Positions 63,401 to 64,000 of a stretch of DNA of 64,000 bases are shown in pieces. The notes below the pieces were generated by a model. That model did no database searches and had not been told where the DNA came from. It worked only from the letters and a program-made list of their open reading frames with translations. Every line of letters begins with the position of its first letter. Position 1 is the first letter of the stretch. The DNA lies in NCBI RefSeq assembly GCF_002934445.1, contig NZ_PTJE01000007.1, positions 1 through 64,000 of the forward strand. The letters are read 5' to 3'. Made by a program: the position numbers and the translations under genes. The DNA comes from Nonlabens xylanidelens. Lineage in GTDB: Bacteria; Bacteroidota; Bacteroidia; Flavobacteriales; Flavobacteriaceae.

Positions 63401-64000
63401 AGGAGATCGCAGTGTTTCTTTAACAACAGCTGGTGCTTTACCATCTAGTACTACATTGATCTCTAACGGATCTTTGTCTTTGGGAGATTTTACAACATCA
63501 AATTTATCCACTACAGAAGGTGGTTTTAACTTTGTAGGTAATCCATACCAAGCACAAGTGAATTTAAATAGCGTTTTAAATGATGCTGCTACAGAGGATA
63601 TCGATGTAAGTGAATATTATGCTTGGGATCCAACTATTGGGGCTAGAGGTGCTTATGTGACTCATAATTTTGTACTAGGAAATAGTAATGCAACATCTGA
63701 AGTTAGTGAGTTCGTACAACCAGGTCAGGCATTTTTTGTTACTACTGCCGAAGATGGAAGTAATGCTGCTGCACTTGCACCAAGTATTACTTTTAAAGAA
63801 TCTTATAAGTCAACAAGCTTTGAAACGACTAATACCTATCGTAATTCTAATGTAAATGAGCAGATATCTGTTTCTCTATATACAGATCAAGAATTGGCTT
63901 CAGGTAAAGCTAGAGATGGTGTTTTAATATCATTTAATTTGAATGCATCTAGTGCAGTTAGTGCAAACGGTGCTGTAAAACTTCAGAATCCTGATGAGAA
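60468..64000 (+). CDS. Large secreted multi-domain surface protein, 3' end outside window
   Basis: Open from ATG 60468 to the last base (1,177 codons, no stop). Signal peptide MKKILLLVAFIVSNLTIAQT. A beta domain containing GTEIYFTDEEFGG lies at about 25-195. A Calx-beta domain (SVTFPAGSSMNQIVTVTVTD) lies at about 200-305. A choice-of-anchor-type domain (LPYTESFDDCADNKW) starts near 320. An Ig-like domain (VVTVNVDVTDADGLNSVELQ) is at about 505-580. A second carbohydrate-binding-like domain follows (FDFYVFDNENRANDFRFSHG-type). The domain mix resembles T9SS cargo; the sorting signal would be downstream. It probably acts in adhesion or polymer binding. Upstream TACTTTTA (60442-60449) is one base off a -7 element. 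Confidence 0.85.
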   Translation, partial: MKKILLLVAFIVSNLTIAQTVLNQGDLALIGLDTNDEVFSFVSLVDMLPGTEIYFTDEEFGGTTFSTNEGTVLYTVPSTGYIAGTVIIGDSNGTEVNFSSTSDGAMVLGNSGDGVTAYQGTLSSPTMILFAIGEDSGDIGNFYSGPQLLIGADNGDYQGVRSGDSVTLFQLFQDAANYNTNGNSLGGLNSTSLTINNGPATTSLQFDPNSLTVNEDAGTVDLTVSISNESTSNATTADVVLTSGTASSINNYTAQSVTFPAGSSMNQIVTVTVTDDMIEELDKDFTFEIQNIVGGDMAATGTNNTFTLTVLEDDIAPISLPYTESFDDCADNKWVAFDQAGDDVWVCSSGAYTMNGFGGTEDIDWLITEVPVDFPTAASLNQIEVTTSERYGNATNEAGEFLLRYSTDYDGSGDPTMATWTELVFDPNNTSSSNSASASSTTMVDASAIQGQAYIAFLYDNTGLGAEEWVVEEIEITTLPASANLAPSIANISNSPVAPTSTDVVTVNVDVTDADGLNSVELQYGFASGVYDQTPVAMVLSSGDTYQANIPAQLDGTTVYYQIVAIDANASPETATSTEQNYIVLDPQLQGLQIDVVDTAYLIDFDNTVANVNNGPFDGSGFVTVPSVGQLDADAFAINGLQDATTDFGDEQSGNDFGKGVSDGGVSSGGIYAFEVAAGDYALGVQPTGSDFTPGTIFFQFTNNTGAVVTDLSVAYDFYVFDNENRANDFRFSHGSDTSSLTEVTDAALSSMLGQDAIEEWKRNAVAMDLTGLNIAAGDTYVLAWSSADSGSNSSDEIALDNIQLIANPSSQKIALSGFLESLTLLGDVNLNNTTELNGFLKLVSGDLATNDNLTLKSIDSKSAVVREVIAGTVTGDVKVEQFYPAQRAFRFIGSSVDMTGSVYDNWQQAGLNVDDAGYIAGNGTHITGGSMADGFDVSGSNNPSAFSFNEDTQLWESTSATNSTSLTAGDAIRVLIRGDRSVSLTTAGALPSSTTLISNGSLSLGDFTTSNLSTTEGGFNFVGNPYQAQVNLNSVLNDAATEDIDVSEYYAWDPTIGARGAYVTHNFVLGNSNATSEVSEFVQPGQAFFVTTAEDGSNAAALAPSITFKESYKSTSFETTNTYRNSNVNEQISVSLYTDQELASGKARDGVLISFNLNASSAVSANGAVKLQNPDE

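Noticed and set aside
60998-63511. Several minus-strand open frames opposite the large surface protein
   Set aside because: Shadow frames of a real coding region; composition is low-complexity and none has a domain.

Overview
The window reads as chromosomal DNA of a marine-type member of the Flavobacteriia (Bacteroidota). The evidence is an A/T-rich genome with many TAnnTTTG -7 promoter elements, a type IX secretion (T9SS) sorting domain, a TonB-dependent receptor with an N-terminal carboxypeptidase-regulatory-like domain, BshC (bacillithiol), NDH-2, and many small lipoproteins. I cannot name the genus from the sequence alone.

Layout. 1-316: 3' end of an IS256-family element. 677-10778: housekeeping genes (glyA, fumarylacetoacetase, bshC, guaA) mixed with envelope proteins (lipoprotein, LysM/binding-protein fusion, OsmC, DUF922-like). 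10784-20914: a lipoprotein, a T9SS metalloprotease, pyrG, yidC and uvrA. 21211-22291: a compact operon of two paralogous membrane proteins and an XRE regulator, followed by about 380 bp of ~121-bp tandem repeats. 22820-30476: small unknown envelope proteins, ppa, a VWA protein, an outer-membrane barrel, an ECF sigma factor with a membrane partner, and NDH-2. 30637-41135: lpd, a TonB receptor, pabB, tilS, a DsbD-like reductase and a DUF885 lipoprotein. 41136-41676: a gene-free stretch with a perfect (AGTA)19 microsatellite. 41677-42975: an OmpA-family protein. 43234-60234: a surface polysaccharide locus. 60468 to the window end: the start of a very large secreted protein.

The polysaccharide locus carries dTDP-glucose genes (rfbB, rfbA), a UDP-glucose dehydrogenase, and a UDP-GlcNAc 4-epimerase/dehydrogenase pair. 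These are followed by a Wzx-like flippase, a pyruvyl transferase, glycosyltransferases, an EpsG/Wzy-like polymerase and a beta-helix lipoprotein. It ends with an epimerase, a WecA/WbpL-type initiating transferase and a DegT aminotransferase. Together they would make activated sugars (uronic acids, a 6-deoxy-keto sugar, an amino sugar), load the first one on undecaprenyl phosphate, extend, flip and polymerise the repeat unit. The middle (about 49.2-55.8 kb) is much more A/T-rich than the rest and looks acquired.

The most striking signal is a 16-bp perfect palindrome, CGCTTTCGCGAAAGCG. It occurs as 14 full or slightly degenerate copies, about one every 4.5 kb and more evenly spaced than chance. 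Seven copies lie between genes and seven lie inside genes, in all three reading frames. In genes it encodes AFAKA, LSRK or RFRES at tolerant positions, including two signal peptides. It is absent from the acquired-looking polysaccharide segment. It behaves like a genome-wide distributed motif (compare HIP1 or uptake sequences) rather than a terminator or operator, and its role is unknown to me.
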